DNA from: Chlorokybus atmophyticus
Lineage: Eukaryota; Streptophyta; Chlorokybophyceae; Chlorokybales; Chlorokybaceae
Reading direction: 5' to 3'
Assembly (NCBI GenBank): GCA_009103225.1
Contig: RHPI01001442.1
Location: 69,563-133,562, forward strand
DNA length: 64,000 bases
Each line of letters starts with the position of its first letter. The first letter of the stretch is position 1. Below, piece by piece: positions 24,464 to 38,440 of the stretch. A program made the position numbers and the translations under genes. The notes below the pieces were generated by a model, which saw nothing but the letters and a program-made list of their open reading frames with translations, was not told the DNA's origin and did no database searches.

Positions 24464-27400
24464 ATGTGTCGTGGACGTCATGCGGGACCGCAGCAGGCAG
24501 TTGGCCTGTTGCTACTGCTGCTGGCAGCTTGCCTGCGTGGGGCGTACTCCAAGACAGGTAGCTTGTCGGTGGTGAATTTGTAATTGGTGTGCTCCGGTCC
24601 GTGTGCTGATGTGCAGTGGCTGTCATATGCACGCTGGGCCTCTTGCCACATGCAATTGGAGACTTCAGGAGTAATTCCTTGAGCACCAACTCACCTCACT
24701 TGCACAGACCAGTCCGGCCACAAACAGATCGCCACACAGGGCTCACAGTGAAACAATCAACAAGCAAGAAGTGACTGGCATTATGGCCGTGTATTCTTTG
24801 CTAGTTGTTCTGAGCTGTAGGCTCAATAAGCAGCCATTTGCAGTGTGCAAGAGCTGCAACAGCTGCAAGAGCAGCTGACAGGCAATGCAAGTAGTTACCA
24901 CCCCCGTGCAGCTAACATGTGCATTGTGTGTTCAGTGACAGTCAGCAGTTTCGCTGCGCTCAGCAACGCCTTTCAAGATGATACTGTGGGTGAGATAGTA
25001 GTGAACGGTGACTTGGCGGCGACCAGCACGCTGACTGTCAGTCGCAAGCTGACAGTCAGGTCTGGTAGCAATGGGACTGCCAGTTTGGTCGGAGATTTTC
25101 GCGGCGTTATGCTCTTGGTGGATACTGGCGGGGAGCTGCTCATGTCAACTGTGGACGTCTCCAATGGAGATGCACGGGTAGGTGACCTAGTCTAGTTGCA
25201 TAATAGCAGCAGCATGACGAGCAGTATCACGGCCGTACATTGGTTGGCTTGTTGTGGTTGCGGCACACATGGGATCATGCGTGCGTGCTGGGCGCGTGTG
25301 TGGGTGGGTGCACACATGCATGCAAGGTCAAATGTGCCGCAACTCAAAAGAACAAGACAATTCAATGTGCAGTGATCTTCCAGCATAAACCCATGGCTTT
25401 GTGCAAAGGTGATGTTGTCACAACATGTAGTGCACTGCAGTAGAGATGATGATTTAAGACCAGTCTGCCTCTGGCGTCTTGACATGCTGCGTTCTGCAGG
25501 GCTCAAACTCACCTGTGGTTGTACAAGGCGTTGCCAGCTTTGTTCGTTGCAAGTTTTACAGCAATAAAGCGGCAGCCAGCGGTGGTGCCATCCACAATGC
25601 GGGCACACTGACACTCTCACAATGTGAGTTCACCGGTAACTCAGCAGGCACGGGGGTAAGAACCTCACTGACGAACACCGCCGATGTTTCCAAGCCGTTG
25701 CAAACACTTGTCTGAGTCTTTGGCAAAGCTGCAGAGTCAAACAGCTAGACAGGACAAGGAGTGTCACATGTGATTGTCCGTTAATGCATAACAGTGTGCA
25801 CACGTGACGAGGAGTTCCTGTTGCAGGGTCAAGGTGGCGCGTTGTATGACGAGGGCGAGGCAATCATAACAGATTGCACCTTCAATGGCAATAGTGCCGA
25901 TGCCACTGGTGGCTCCATTTCTAGCACTGTCTCCCTTACGTTGACAGGAAGCACCTTCTCCAACAATGAAGCTGTCTCAGACAGTGGCGGTGCGTTGGAA
26001 ATCCTTGGGCACCTAGTTGCGGAGAATTGCACATTCGACAGCAACACTGCTTCCAACTACGGTGGCCATATTATCACCCAAGAAGGAGCTGCGTTGACAG
26101 CAAGGAACTGCAACTTCTCTTCTGGCTACGCGTATGTGAGTGTTGTGAACAGCACTTGCACAGTGGCTTTGCTGTCTTTGCTTCGTAAAAGTCTGCTTGG
26201 TTGGTTGCGACTATTATTTGATTTATCCTTCGATGGAGCTAAGAGCCTGTCACACCAACGTCGTTTGTGACTGCTGTTCTAACGGCGCCTGACATTGTCG
26301 CCTTCAGGATGGAGGCGCTGTGGAGTTGAACAGTAATGCTACTTTCGAGAACTGCCATTTCAATGGCAATGCAGCAGATGTGAGCATATTTGGATACAAG
26401 CATTGTGTCTTCAATGATTTGGTGAGGCTTATCTATGACCAGCATCTGGATTAAGGACTGTTTCATACGCAGGATATTGGTGGTGCTATTGACCAGTACG
26501 TTGGCTATATGACCCTAAGAGAATGTCGCTTCGTTGGCAACTCTGCAATACTTGCTGGCGGTGCGATATCTTCAGCACAGCCGGGCTTCATAGCTGACTC
26601 AGTTTTCGTTCGTAACCTTGCGGTAAGCGCCCGAGACTTCTTGCTTATTGATGTGAGGACTTTCTGAGAGTGCAGCCTTTGATAAGTCGGCCTTGCTTTG
26701 CCTGCGACAAAGAGACAATCTGTCATCACCAGTACATATTGTGCAGACTGACTCTGAGGGGGTTGGAGGTGCCATACATGCTGATGAGAATTCCAACCTG
26801 GACATGCTGCGGTGCAATTTTACCGCGAACAACTCTACCTTTGTTGGTGGGGCCATCCGGTTAGGTCCCGCAGTGTCGGACGGCTCACCTGGTGTGGTGT
26901 CACTGCGCAGTTGCAACTTCATCAACAACGGAAACTTTGCTACGGTGAGAGCAGCTGTGGTGATATTTGCAAGCTTTTCTGTACATGTTGTCTTGTGCCT
27001 CACTGTGCGACAAAGTAGCATCCGCACTGTTAAGACCAGTTTTGAGCTCTTCTCTTGTTCGTATGGCAGTATGGAGGGGCTATCGGCGTGTCCGAGCTGG
27101 GCAGACTTATTGTGAACGATTGCTACTTTGATGGGAACTTCGGCAATTTTGGTGGGACTATCTATGTTGATGGCACAATCAACTTGAACAACAGCATCAT
27201 TGTCAACAGCCGTGGATCGGTAAGATCATGTGTTGTAGCCATCTTTTCTACATGCAATGGTGCAGCTTGTCCACACTCGGCCTCGTTGCATGGTACTTGA
27301 CATGTGCTCACAGTCAGCATACATCAGCTCGGAAGTCTTGGCATCCCAAACCCTTGGTCAGCGGCAAGGATTTCGCGCTCAACCTTCGAGGACAATGAAG

Positions 27401-30400
27401 CAGAAGTAAGTCCATACTTGTCGTCACACTTTTATTGTCGCATGACAACCCACTACGAGTGCATTAATAGAGGGCTGCTGTTGTTGGCGTTCTTCAGTTG
27501 GTACCGTTGAGGCTCATGTTGCTTGATTGCGCGTGTCCTCTATGTTCTGGTTGCTGCAACATGCATCTGCACAAGGTTACACAATAGGCCAACAACATGG
27601 TTCTGCCTTGCATTCGCACTTGAGTTCTGGTCAGCAGCCATCAAGTTGACTAGTTGTGCACATGCAGAGGGGAGGCGCAATTGAGTGTGTCAACGGACCA
27701 TCCGTGCAAGTCGAGGACACGATCTTCAGCCGCAATGTTGCAACTAACGAGGACGGCGGTGCTATTGCACTGCGCAATTGTACTTTCCGCGCAGCACGCT
27801 GCAATTTCACAGCCAACGCTTCTTTGGTACGTATCTGTGAGTAACTGATCGTTGTGTTGGCGTGACATGTTTGTCGGTCAGTCAAGCGAGCAAGAAGCGG
27901 TTCCTGCATGGCTGCATGCAAGTGCCAATGCTGTTTACATGCAGTTTAATTTGGCAGAGGCCTCATGGCAGTACCGCAAGCAGCGCCACACGTCTGTTTA
28001 CGTAGTCACTTGAGAAGGGAGTGTGTCTTGGCGGTGTTAGTCCTTGCTGCGGCTGATGCCACTACCATGCTGTGCAGAGAAGTGCCGGTGCCATCAGCAT
28101 TGGTTCCTATCAACAGTTAATCTCGGCGACTGCAACCATTGCAGCATGCAACTTCGTCAACAACTCTGCCAAGGTAAATGTGCCAAGTGTGCCATGTCAA
28201 GCTTGTTGTGCTGGGGCTGATGCTTCATGAGCTCACCTGTGGGAAGGGCTCAGTCAGTAGGAACCACGCTCATGGGTCAGCTTACACGGTTGGCAGGTGA
28301 ACGGGGGCGCCATAACCTCAAGCTACAAGCTCTCCATCACAGATTCCACATTTGATGGCAATGATGCTGCGGTTCGTGCAGCTGCGGTCTATTGCTTTGC
28401 ACAGTTGTTCCCTGAGTAAGCTCAGCCATGATTGACCTTTCTTGCTCTCATAGGATGGCGGTGCCATTCGCAACACAGGGCTTGAGGAGAAGGTGATACA
28501 AATAAGTTGTGACACACCACTGCGTGAGTTGCAATGAGTCTCTGCAGCAAGCATTCCTTATAGGTCGCTTTGTCTGCCTGCAGAATGAAGGTCTGACCAT
28601 TGTGGCAGACGTCTACGTCCCGAGAAATTTGTTGACAGTCACACAATGCACCTTCCGCAACAACTTCTGTTCGGTAAGTGTGAGCATAGCTCTAGGTGTA
28701 TGAGACAGCAATGCAAGCGTACATCACCTGATGTACGCCTGCATCTGAACTATCTTCATTGCAGTGTAGTGCAAATAGTAGTGCACAGTCCGTCTCTTGC
28801 ACATCAACGCAGTTATTGGTCTGTGACATTGTGTTTGTTGAACAGGTTGGAAGCGAACAGACTGGCGGTGCTATCCAGAATGGTTTTGGCAGCATCATTG
28901 TTACTGACACAACGTTCATCAACAACACCGCACAGGTATGTTCATAGTCTAATTGCGCGGTTGCGTGCTTGAGTTTTAGGTAGAGAGGCTTCACTACTGT
29001 CTGCTATTCAGATTGGCGGAGGCTTTCACAACGGGGGGCGTGATACAGTTGGTAACGACGGCTGTCGCCCTTCCATGTCTGCTCTCATCCAGGTGCATGC
29101 ATGGTAGTATGAGTGCAGTCGGTTGTTGATATGCTTTAGTTGTTGTGTGTGCGTTGTGATGTCATAGCTTCTAATACAAGCATGGCATGCACTTGATATG
29201 CTTGCAGATGCGTCCTGTTGGCACATGTCGTCCAGCCTTGTCAGTTTTGATACTGCACAGCTTAGTTATCCTCAGTGTGAATTGCGTATTGCATCGACAT
29301 GTGGTCTGTTGCTTGGACTGTGGCATGCAATGACGTTACAACCCATTGATGCACAGAGTTGCACCTTTGTTGACAACACCGCCGGGCAAGGTGGAGGGGC
29401 AGCTGTGGATGCCTCTGCATGTGAGCCATCAGCCAACGTGACATTCCGTAATGTGACCTTCCTGCGGAACATTGCCGGTGATGGAGGCGCCTTGTACCTC
29501 TTGTGCCACAATGACACAACTTGCCCTGTCATAGCCAAGAGCACCCTGGCCGGCAACAGAGCTCAAGATGGCGGTGGCGCTGCAGTATTTTGTGATGCAC
29601 TTCCCACTGTCTTCTGCTCTCCAGTACGTTTTTTCTGATATAGTTGCCACGCTCTAACACACACAGTAGACCCTTCTGCGCTTACTTTGCTGCATGCCCA
29701 GTACTTGGTTGATTCGAAGCGCAAGTCATAGTCATCTGCTTGTTAGCAAGTCGTGCATGAGCATAAGTTGAGTGCAGGACTCTGATGCAGCATCCTTGCA
29801 CAGGATGGTGCTCGCTTGAACTCCTCAGCTGGCTGTTCCACTTGGAGCAACAACACCGCTACAGATGGGTATGGAGATGTCTTTGCTTCAGGGCCTAGAG
29901 CGCTCAGAGCATCGCAGACAAGGTTTCCATCTCAGGCCAGTCAGCAGCCGCTCAGCAACCTCAGCTTGCAGCTCGTCGACCAGTTTGGTCAAGTGGTCCT
30001 TGCCACTCGCTACGATGGCACTATCATCAACGCGCAGGTGATTGTCCATCGCTTTTGTGCTGAGTCTGCGATGAAAATGACCAATCTTGCCTTTGCAGAT
30101 TGCAAATGGAAGCGGCATTCTGCTTGGAGAGGTTGTGACGGCATTGTCTGGTGGGCAAGCTGTATTCACCAACCTCAACGTGAACGGGACACCAGGCGCA
30201 AACGAGCTGGTCTTGTCCGCAGATAGGTCACAGCTGGCGCTCGATGTGCCTGTTGTGGTCGACATACGCAGCTGCATCCGTGGAGAAGTCACCTCAGCAG
30301 GTATGTGGTTGTCACCGGGACAAATAGCATGTCTTTTGAGTGAGCAGTTTGGGTGGGCGGCTGGAGGTTGCTGATCGTTTATGCAAAATGACCTGCTTGT

Positions 30401-32171
30401 TTACAGATGGCACAAGCTGTGACCGGTGCAGCCCTCCAAACTTCAGCTGGGACCCTGCGACACCGTGCACGCAATGCCCAGAGAATGCTATCTGCTATGG
30501 AGGCGATGTCATTGTACCGCAGGATGGGTTCTGGCGGTCGAGTTACTACTCAGCCGAGATTGTGGAGTGCCCAAATGTAGAAGCCTGCACGTATGCCAAC
30601 CGGTCTGAGCTTCTGAATGTCACGACTGCTGCTCCACTTAGCGCTGAAGACTACCGCGCACAGCTGTGTTCCAAGGGTTACACTGGCAACCTGTGCGCCG
30701 TTTGTGCAGAAGGCTATGGCCTGACACGCTTTGTCGGCAAGACGCAGTGCCGCAAGTGCCCTTCAACCGCTGTGAAGGTCATCTACATGATCCTTTGGAT
30801 ACTTGTGGAGGTGGCCATTGTGTCTATCCTCATCACATCGACGTTGATGCCCACAATGGTTGCAAGCACCGGACAGCTTCTGAATGGACCAGCGGGCATG
30901 AAAATCGTCATCAACTTGTTTCAAGTGGTCGCCCTCGCCTTTGTCATTCAGCATGAGTGGCCTGCCCCCATAGACTACATGACGGAGACACTCGCGACGG
31001 TGTTTCTGGCTCAAAGCCAGCTGCTGCCGCTGGATTGCTACATGTCCAATGGAGGGCTGAGTAAGGCTTTCAGAACCACCATCATATACTCTGTCCTGCC
31101 ATTCGCCGCGACGCTACCCGCAATCCTGTTTTGGAGCATTTATCACTGGTATCTGCAACTCCGGCAACGCAAGGTCATGAAGGACGCCGATGCAGATGTG
31201 GCGGCGCTGTCATTTCGCACTACGTTCTGGGAGCGCATCATGCCCAGCATGCTGTGCATAGAGTTTTTCCTGTGGCCAACAACAGTGGCGAACTTCCTGT
31301 CTTTGTTCAGCTGCCGGTATATTGACTCAGCTGAACTGTTTCCTGGTGATCCAGTCTACAACCCAGACCAGGTGCTGATCTGCTTGCAATGCTCTTGATC
31401 TGTTTTCAATGCTCCTTCTTATGGTGGCATGATGCTGCAGCTGGCAGTGCACTGACCCTGCGGATTGGTTGTTAGGTTCTGGGGTTGCATTGGGAGAGTG
31501 ATATGAGCGTGAAGTGTTTCACAGGGACACACCTGGCATATGTCCTGGGCTTTGGCATCCCAGGCCTCTTTATCTTTGTGGCACTGCTTCCAGCCTCTAT
31601 TGGTTGGTTTGTGTACAAGAACCGCAACCGGCTCAATCAGCTTCGAGTGCTGCGACGAACGGGCTTCTTCTTCAAGATGTACAGGCCCAAAGCCTTCTTG
31701 TGGGATGAAGTGCTGCACTTCCAGAAACTGCTCCTCGCCATTAATTCCATTCTCATAGCCAAGTTTGGCGGCCAGGCGCAGAACGCTATTGCATTCGGCG
31801 TTCTCACTGCCTTCACCCTTCTGCAGTGGCATGTGCAGCCACACATAAGGACGAGTCATGAGCGACTGACAGACTCGGCGTGTTGCGCCGCTTGCTATCT
31901 GGTGTTCATGGGCATGCTGGTCTTTCTGTACCCAAGCCATGGCCCGGAAATCGCCATTGACGTGCTCTTTGGCGGCGGGCTTGGTATCTGCCTTGCTTTC
32001 TTCCTTTCTAAAGTGGCTTTTGGAGCAGTGAAGGATGTGCGAGCACTGCACACGGGCGGGTTTAACGGCAGAGCGTCATTATATGCCCTGCCTGCTGCAG
32101 ACGTATCCGCACATATCAGTGATGCAATTGCATCGAGTCGATTAATAAAAACACTGCCAGACACAGGTTAG
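24464..32171 (+). CDS. large secreted/membrane beta-helix (POMP/pectin-lyase-fold) protein with multi-pass C-terminus
   Basis: Twenty-one exons: 24464-24557, 24936-25177, 25500-25655, 25827-26135, 26308-26379, 26473-26622, 26747-26944, 27070-27219, 27328-27405, 27668-27826, 28078-28173, 28297-28371, 28454-28492, 28584-28673, 28765-28935, 29012-29092, 29357-29623, 29804-30037, 30099-30300, 30407-31371 and 31476-32171 (TAG). The sum is in frame: 1507 residues. It starts with a signal peptide (MCRGRHAGPQQAVGLLLLLL). Then follow many GGAI...CTFxxNxA coils (GGALYDEG, CTFNGNSAD, CTFVDNTAGQGGGA), the POMP/right-handed beta-helix signature. A Cys-rich module follows (CDRCSPPNFSWDPATPCTQC; LCAVCAEGYG), then several hydrophobic helices (VIYMILWILVEVAIVSILIT; YVLGFGIPGLFIFVALLPAS). 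Similar algal and oomycete proteins are uncharacterised; a surface sensor or adhesin role is inference. The exon joins near 27328 and 29357 were chosen by phase. Confidence 0.85.
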
Positions 32172-32836
32172 ATTAGTCGAGGGGCGCAATGCTACACAGC
32201 AAGTATACAGCTTGTTGTAAGCATGGTATATACACAAAACAAATAGTTAATATCTACACAAATAGATTGCAACACATGCCTCAGGCTGCTAAGGCACAGC
32301 ATCCCTGACATTGGCGAGGGAGGCAAGGCACAAGCGTGCCAGCATCTCAGTGCTGGGCAGGCAGGTCATCCTGGCAGCAATGCGACTTGGTTCTCAACTT
32401 CAATGTGGCATAGATGAGTACTGAGTCCACGGCCAATGGAAACATGCCAATTGTATGACATTGTCCACATTGGTGCAATGGCCTCGGATTTCCAAAAGCT
32501 GCTGCGGTAGACAACAGCATCAAGGGCATATGTGCACGGGGGACAGGGTAAGAGGATGCAGACGATTAGATCTGTCGCACTTACACCAACACTACCCTTG
32601 TTTATGGCCAATTTAGCCATAAAGCACAAGGCTTCAGACAAGTATTCCAGTAAGCGTGCGAATTACAAGTGAGGCATGCCTCACTGATAGATGCAATGTT
32701 CATAATGCGGAGTGCATGCACGAACCACGTGCATAAAAGCAGCAACAAACCAATTGCAGGGCAAGCAGACTTCAATGACATGGCAAGCACGCGATACGAC
32801 CAAGCAGAGGTTGTATAGGTATAATTGTTGTTCTTG
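32172..32836. other. 3' intergenic between convergent genes
   Basis: Gap between the beta-helix gene (+) and the PPR-SMR gene (-), which converge. It should hold both 3' UTRs. No coding signal seen. Confidence 0.5.
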
Positions 32837-35800
32837 TTATTGTTCAGACTCGCCGTGTTCGTGCACGTCAAGCGTGCGGCTGGGTTTCAACAGCCAGTTG
32901 CGCAGGGCATCCTTCACAACCACCAGCCTACCTATGTTGGCGTGTAGCGGTGTCGGCCTGTTGCGCGTGTCGACTTGAATTCGCTTGGGAGTCACTGTCG
33001 GCGTAGACAACACGGATAAAGCCAACTCTTTCTCCAACAAGTCTGTTACTGCTGAGCGCACCACTGCATTCCCGGGAACACGGCTCTTATGCCCTTGGCC
33101 CGTTATTATGACCAAGTCTCTTACCACATCACCTGCGTTGTCAAGCAAACACAGTGTACACACACAGATACGATGATAAGATGCTATTGCCCTGCTTGAG
33201 GCGGTGCAAGTGGACCAAAACGCAAAACACACCTTCTCTGTGTCGACTGCGAACGAGTTTTAGCAGACTCAAAACCGCAGCACGAGCCTCAGCCTGCACC
33301 GCACAAGAAAGAGAAACAACAAGTAGACGGTCATGTGACTGCTTTGTATTGCACATTGGGCTTGCTGCTCAATGCAACACAACATGCGCATGTACCGCAT
33401 TGAGCCCATGCAGGTCGATGAGAAGGTGACCATGTTCGCCCTTCTCTTCTTTCAACCTCAACTGATTACCAAACAGCAGCCCTGCCATCACGCTTGTACG
33501 CCCAACTGCTCAACACAAAGTGCATGTGTTTTGGCTGCAGTACATTGAACAAGCGGCCAGCTGTTGCAACCATCACTGAAGCATGACGTGCCCTTACCTG
33601 CTTGCTCATCGGCTCTCAATGGATGGAAAGCGTGTTCGGCCCATGCATCAATTAGCGACTCAAAAGTGGCTGTGTTTGGAGCCAAACCTGCATCCCGCAT
33701 GTCCTCATACACCTACAAGTGTTGCCAAACTGCATTGCTACAAAGGTCATGAGTGAGAGATTTCAACAAAATGTAAAAATGTGATGAGCTTCTGTGATTG
33801 TGTGAGCTTGCAAGTCACAGTCGCATTGCGATGTCACCTTGAAGGCGTACTGGAGGTCACCGTGACGGACACAAGCGCGTATGACAGTGTTGCTGGTTAC
33901 TGCGTTGGGACGTAAACCATCCTTTCGCATTGAGAGGAACGCTCGCATAGCCTCGCCATGCCGTCCCGCAGACTCGCACAGCTGCCAAGCAAGGGCGAGG
34001 GTAACAATGCATGCTTACAACCGCATCCGCAACATATTTGCATATGGACAGGAAAAATATCGTTAAGGACAGCTGGGAACAATGCAGCCACTACATGCAT
34101 GCAAAACAAACCTTGATAAGTGCCGTATAGAACACAACGTCTGGTGCGATGCCTTTAGACTTCATGTCATCAAACAACTCCCATGCGCGAGAAACATCCT
34201 GCGCGTCTTTTGTCCCCTACAAACAGCACACAAGCCTTCAGAACTAGCATGCTCCCTACATCGCTGATAATGATTGCTAACAACGTTAAGCATCCACCAA
34301 TACCTGTGTGGCGTTATATTTTGCACATACCACATTGTGCATGCCACAGTTTGCTGTCCATGTACTTCAATGTCTTACCGCAAGATCTATCATTTCTGTG
34401 TATGTCCAGACATCTGGCTTGATGCCCCTGTCAGCTTCCCATCGCCGCATGAGGTCATAAGCCTGCAAGCATTACTCACTCGACAAGTATGCAACTGTAG
34501 GTTTCATGTTGCACACAAAGCAGGGCATCTTGCACAAAGTGTGATGTAAGCCAAGATGCACGCGTACTTCTTGAAAAGTTCCACAAGCTGGCAACAGGGA
34601 GTTGAGGGTCGCAACATCTGGCATGACATCATCCTCTTGCATCTTATCAATCAACCGCAATGCGCGCTCTTGTTGTCCGGACCTGGATCCAGCACCAACA
34701 ATCATTTGCATGTGCAGGAGTTCATACCACTTGGCAGCACACTCCCAGAGACTATCACCATAGCAATGGTGACAAGGCTGGTTAAGCTGTCTTTGCTTGC
34801 AGCAACAACAGCAGCGCTCGCACAACTGCACAGTGTAAGAGTTATACTGTTTGACAGCTTCTCACCGAGAGTAAAGAGCAATGAGCCGATTGTAGATGAA
34901 GATATTAGGTAGAACATTGTCCGCTTTCATTTCGTCCAGCAACCCGATGGCTCGGTCTACCTGTATACATCTCTGGCCTTCTTGATCTGCTCGTGATGCT
35001 TACTTGTCCATGCAAACAACTCGTATGAGCTGTGCCTACCTGCCCTTCTTGCGCACATGCGCCTAGCAACTCTCCATAAGTATATGCATCCCTGGACACC
35101 TGCGCCTCGCGCATGTCTACCACAATCTGCCATGCGCGCTCAAACTCGCCGGCTCGCACAGCAACCTGCGAGAGCGGCCTTGTGTTGAGCTGCTGTTGCA
35201 TCGGCCATCAGGCAGCCATTTGACTCTGATGGCGCAGAAATCAACATGTCACGCGCTACCATGTTCAAATACCTGAACCAGGACATTGTAGCTGACAGTG
35301 TCCATTGGCACGTCCTGTTCCCGCATCAGGGAAACCACTTCTTCAGCAAGCACAAGATTGCGCGATTCTGAACAAGCCTGCAAAACAGCAAACAGTGAGT
35401 TGCACATGATGGCATGTCTATAAGATTTGGAGTGATAGACTTCCTGCTGCAGCTCTGCTTTGGCTCTTATCAGACAGACGAGTGCAACTGCAGGTTTGTA
35501 TGGCTGGTTAACGATGTACCTTCAGCAAAAGGCTGCAAGTGATCGGATCAGGTTTGACGCCCCATCTAGCAACGTCTGCTAACACTGCGCGAACCCCGGC
35601 TTTTGGCAATGTTGCCGCTACAACCCAATTGATGACTTTGCTTGCTGGTTCCATACCTGCGGCCACACAGATGTCGTAGCGCATGATCTTACTCCGTAGG
35701 AATCTTGCACATGCTTTGATCATGGTTTCGAGAACTTCAACATACGCACTTACCCGCCTCTATCATATTGTCTACAAGGCTGCCTGCAGCAAACGTGTCT

Positions 35801-37197
35801 CCCACTTGCACCGATGCATGGATCAGGTTTACGTAGCATGGGGCCGGGGGAGGTACACAACACTCCTGATGGTACCAACATGAATTAATAGTCAAAGTTA
35901 CTGAAAGCCCTTTGCACAGAGTTAGTGTCATAAGCGGCTACAGGCAGAACTGCGCAAGTTACAAGTCAGCATGCACGTGTACTTGGTTGTGTCAAGGGCA
36001 GACTACACATGTGCGGGCATGCAAGCGGCCAGCATGTGCATGCTGTCTCACCTGCACGGCTTTGAAGATTGCCTGTGCACCCGCCAGTCTGCCTCTCTTG
36101 CCAAACTCAGCTATAGCGCCTGAATACGCATACTCGTTTGAACATGCTGCCAGGTACTCTAATGCTGCTGGCACATCGTTCGTTGCAGCGCAGGCTGCCA
36201 GAAATGGCTGCTTGTCAATGCACTTGCTGCAAAGTCAAACGAAAACATTACGGAACGTGTATTGAAGTACAGAGGTTGATTGAGCACAGCTCCTTGCAGC
36301 AAGTTCGCAGTCATTCAGAAATATCTGGAGGCAGGCTCATGGCCATAAAATGCAGTCAAGCAACCTGACCTTGCACGGACTTTGGTGTGCACACACAGCG
36401 CGAGCGCCTCTCCTGGCCTACCGGCCTTGACCAGTTCAGCACACAAGGGTGTCACCTCCGCGCGGGGAATGCTCACACCGGCTTCTGCACGTTTGTGTAC
36501 GTCTTCTAGCTTGCAAAGGAGACACATGCTTGTTTAGATCAAACGCGGTTGCAGCCATAAAGACATTTCAACTGCAGAAGTCGTGTTGCAACATGTGCAC
36601 GTACTAACACAGCACACACACGAGGCATACTTTCCATGCTTCCATGCACACTGCAACTTTGATATACTTCGGTGTTGGCAGAAGGTAGTCATCAACGAAC
36701 GCGAACATAGTGAACAGATGTGTGCAATCTGAACTGACCTTGGCTGCGACAGCTGGAAGCAGTGCTAGACTGATAGTGTTAAGCTGTAGCTCTCTCCGCG
36801 CAGCGCCCCTTGCAGCGCTTCTGCTTGCTGTCAATTGGCAGCTTGCTAAATTGCAAAAAACGAAGCAAACAGCATAGTCAGCGGGAACAATCACCCATTT
36901 ACAGCAGACTCAAGAGCTAATCTGGCACCCATTGACCAAGAATGCAAGCGTTGCTGACTTGGCCGTACAAGTAGCTGTCAGCATGGGAGTGACCAACAGC
37001 TGGTGACAATTGTGAACCCAGTCTAAGCGCTCACCTCCTGTGTTGCGCAATGCATGGACAGCCCCTCTCTCCGCCCACAGCCCAAGCTGGCTGCGTTTCG
37101 GCGTTTGTCGCCGGCTGCTGCGTCTGTGCAGCAGCGACTCCACATCCGTCCAGCAAGCAGGGCCAGCAAGGCTACCAGACAAAAGCCGCAGCGCCAT
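32837..37197 (-). CDS. PPR-SMR protein, probably organelle-targeted
   Basis: Seventeen exons (minus): 37197-37035, 36827-36739, 36509-36370, 36226-36052, 35865-35754, 35656-35520, 35377-35273, 35165-35040, 34960-34866, 34682-34568, 34462-34379, 34216-34112, 33981-33838, 33712-33598, 33448-33396, 33293-33233 and 33132-32837 (TAA). All phases agree: 704 residues. PPR proteins bind single-stranded organelle RNA; the SMR domain may add nuclease or DNA/RNA-binding activity. The N-terminus is basic (MALRLLSGSLAGPACWTDVE), fitting a transit peptide. PPR units include LLDEMKADNVLPNIFIYNRL, LIDKMQEDDVMPDVATLNSL, LFDDMKSKGIAPDVVFYTAL, FLSMRKDGLRPNAVTSNTVI and YEDMRDAGLAPNTATFESLI. The SMR domain shows LLIDLHGLN and LVIITGQGHKSRVPGNAVV. 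The target RNA cannot be read from the sequence. Confidence 0.9.
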
Positions 37198-38440
37198 TGC
37201 TTACAATGTCCTCAGACAACCACCACACCCATTGCCTGGCCTGGTCTGTTCTACCAAGACAACAAGAGCAATTCTACCACAGCATGGGCTTTTATGCACA
37301 GCACCGTCGCCGCCTGGTCAAAACGCACAGCGGTAGGCCTGATTGAGGCATGCTCGCCTTGCTACTGCTAGCCGCCGCCGCCGCTCACAGCACATCTTGC
37401 AGCCACTGTGTGCATGGCAAAGTCCAGTCCAGCTGCAATTATCCGTAAGCATGTCCTCAAGAGCAGCATGTAACAAGTTGTTCTCTCCCTAGCTGCAGCA
37501 CGCTATGCTGGCGGCGGTGAAGGTGCGTCGTGGTCTGCCGCTGCTGTAAGGCTCGGCCTGGATTGCTCGCGGCGAAGTGTCCCCTGCAACGCCTGGATAC
37601 CACAGTCACCTCCTCCTCCTCCTGCTTGCAAGGTACGCTCCAAAACAGTGTGCGACATGACACATGCAAGTACATACATGCTGACAATATATATACAAGT
37701 GAAAGCACATGGATGTAATTGCGCAACTCATTATCTGTATTCAGAGGGTGCATTGCTGATTGGTTCCCTGACTTCTAGCATGTCTCACTGCTGCTGTGCA
37801 TGGCCAATGTCATCTTTTGGTTGCGTGGGTTTCACCTGTTATGTAGCAACAACACAATGCATTGCTTGCCTTTTGCAATCATGCAACGGGTAGCGCAGCC
37901 ACGCACATGTCCAATGCTGTGAATAGAACCATGCATGACCCAGGCGCTTCCCAAGATTGCCATCAGTGGGATGTGTCTAACTTGCCTTAGGCATGTCTTG
38001 TGGTTGTTTGGTAATGCCAACCCGTGGTTGTTGGGTGTGTTGTTCGATCCAGTTGAGCACAGACGATAGTTCAGTGGCGACACTATGCTCACAGCAGCAT
38101 CATCCAAAAGTGAGATCAGTCCTCCATCGGCGTTCCAGCTGATATCGCCGCACCTCAGTTAATAGCGCTATCAGGATTGGCGATCTCGAGTCCATATGGA
38201 ACACACCCACAATGACACTGTAAAGGTAAGGAGAAGTGTTGGTGTGTGCACGTGTGCGCGTGTGTGCGAGTGCACGTGTGCGCAAGTGCCTGTTGGGGTG
38301 CATGTGTGTGCATGTGTGCGTGCGCATATGGTGTGGGGGTGTGGGTTGTGCACGTGCGCACCTGTGTACGTGGTCATGCGCTATATTTATACGTGTGTAT
38401 GTGACATGACTAACCAACAGCCAGGAGGAAAGCGTTGACG
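37198..38440. other. no gene resolved; possible small secreted ORF
   Basis: At 37350 the plus strand has ATG followed by a signal-peptide-like run (MLALLLLAAAAAHS) and Cys-rich residues (CSHCVHGKVQSSCNY) up to a GTAAGC donor near 37446. Downstream proline-rich exons (37605-37632) are possible, but phases could not be made consistent. It is divergent from the PPR-SMR gene. Confidence 0.3.

Noticed and set aside
37040-37371. Plus-strand ORFs opposite the first PPR-SMR exon
   Set aside because: Antisense to a well-supported exon; no homology-like pattern and no consistent downstream exons.
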